A DNA stretch of 64,000 bases from Hybos culiciformis (taxonomy: Eukaryota > Arthropoda > Insecta > Diptera > Hybotidae), in assembly GCA_964007475.1 (NCBI GenBank), contig OZ023275.1, forward strand, positions 20,873,829-20,937,828, read 5' to 3'. Numbering within the stretch: the stretch's first letter is position 1; each line of letters opens with the position of its first letter. The position numbers were made by a program, and so were the translations under genes. This document shows, in pieces, positions 63,501 to 64,000 of this stretch. The notes below the pieces were generated by a model. That model had not been told where the DNA came from, searched no databases, and saw only the letters and a list, made by a program, of their open reading frames with translations.

Positions 63501-64000
63501 ATACATACTTTTCTTAATACTTCCACCACAAATCGAAAAAACACAATGACATAACTAATGAAAACCACATAAAGTTTTTTCGGGGAATATTGATTAAAAT
63601 AACGATAAATGAATTGATTTTGACAAATTGTTTATTTTTAAACCGCATTTATTTAAGACAAAAACACTTTATTATATATTTATTATTTATAAATAAAACG
63701 CTATTAATTATATTATTATTAATTTTATCAAAATTTTAAGACAAAAACATAAAACATAAATTTATTCTTCCAATTAAGAAAAATAGATGATTTTTAAATT
63801 TCCTCAGATAAGATTTGGATGAGATTTAAACTATACCAGACCATACTATTTCAAAGTAAAAAATGGATAAGAATTTAGTCAGAATATACAACATAGATAA
63901 AATTAATTGAATTGTTAAATTATAATTATATTATTTCTCTGCGTCATTCGGCAAGCCATTTGCGCTCAGAACTAGCAGTAGAGTGACGAGCCGGAACTAT
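57582..64000. other. AT-rich intergenic DNA to the right edge
   Basis: No gene is supported. Frames at 60589-60843 and 62035-62292 have protein-like stretches but no domain, splice signal or composition change. The last 60 bases (63940-64000) are clearly GC-richer and may be the start of a feature cut by the window edge. Confidence 0.5.

Overview
The window is eukaryotic and almost certainly from an insect. It is extremely AT-rich, dense in A and T homopolymers, and has very little coding DNA. Its one recognisable host gene is a Bar-class homeobox gene read on the + strand, best matched to B-H1 (BarH1). The insect order cannot be fixed from this sequence.

B-H1 is present as two exons. The first visible exon (20418-20649) carries most of the homeobox. 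The last exon (50176-50776) completes it and encodes the conserved Bar C-terminal region. The intron between them is 29,526 bp, has GT/AG ends and splits the codon of homeodomain Arg53. The N-terminal coding exon or exons are not seen and must lie left of the window. Bases 1-20417 are therefore read as at least part of an upstream intron, and the sequence after 50776 is 3' UTR and flank.

The introns and 3' flank hold a varied collection of mostly non-autonomous mobile elements. These are a 420-bp MITE with 36-bp TIRs and a TAA duplication (19331-19750); a 538-bp foldback element (30840-31377); a 522-bp hAT-type MITE with an 8-bp duplication (33958-34479); a 402-bp TIR element (38895-39296); a truncated Tc1/mariner-type transposase (47733-48170) next to a 266-bp TIR element (48222-48487); a 1,023-bp foldback element with a 9-bp duplication, apparently nested in a smaller inverted-repeat element (51904-52926); a decayed non-LTR retrotransposon with reverse transcriptase motifs (about 53630-54765); an inverted-repeat pair bracketing a tRNA-like or SINE-like unit (54769-55697); and a 254-bp MITE (57328-57581).

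The most unusual observation is that the two foldback elements, about 21 kb apart and with unrelated arms, share nearly the same GC-rich core. In one element the core is single copy. In the other it is doubled into a near-perfect palindrome of about 122 bp.

Several short islands of higher GC with open frames, some behind good splice acceptors, are scattered through the intronic DNA (295-471, 3444-3632 minus, 15558-15656, 23731-23825, and 33897 onward, the last split by the hAT element). They could be exons of unannotated nested genes, fossil coding fragments or conserved regulatory DNA. The sequence alone does not decide. From 57582 to the right edge nothing gene-like is supported.
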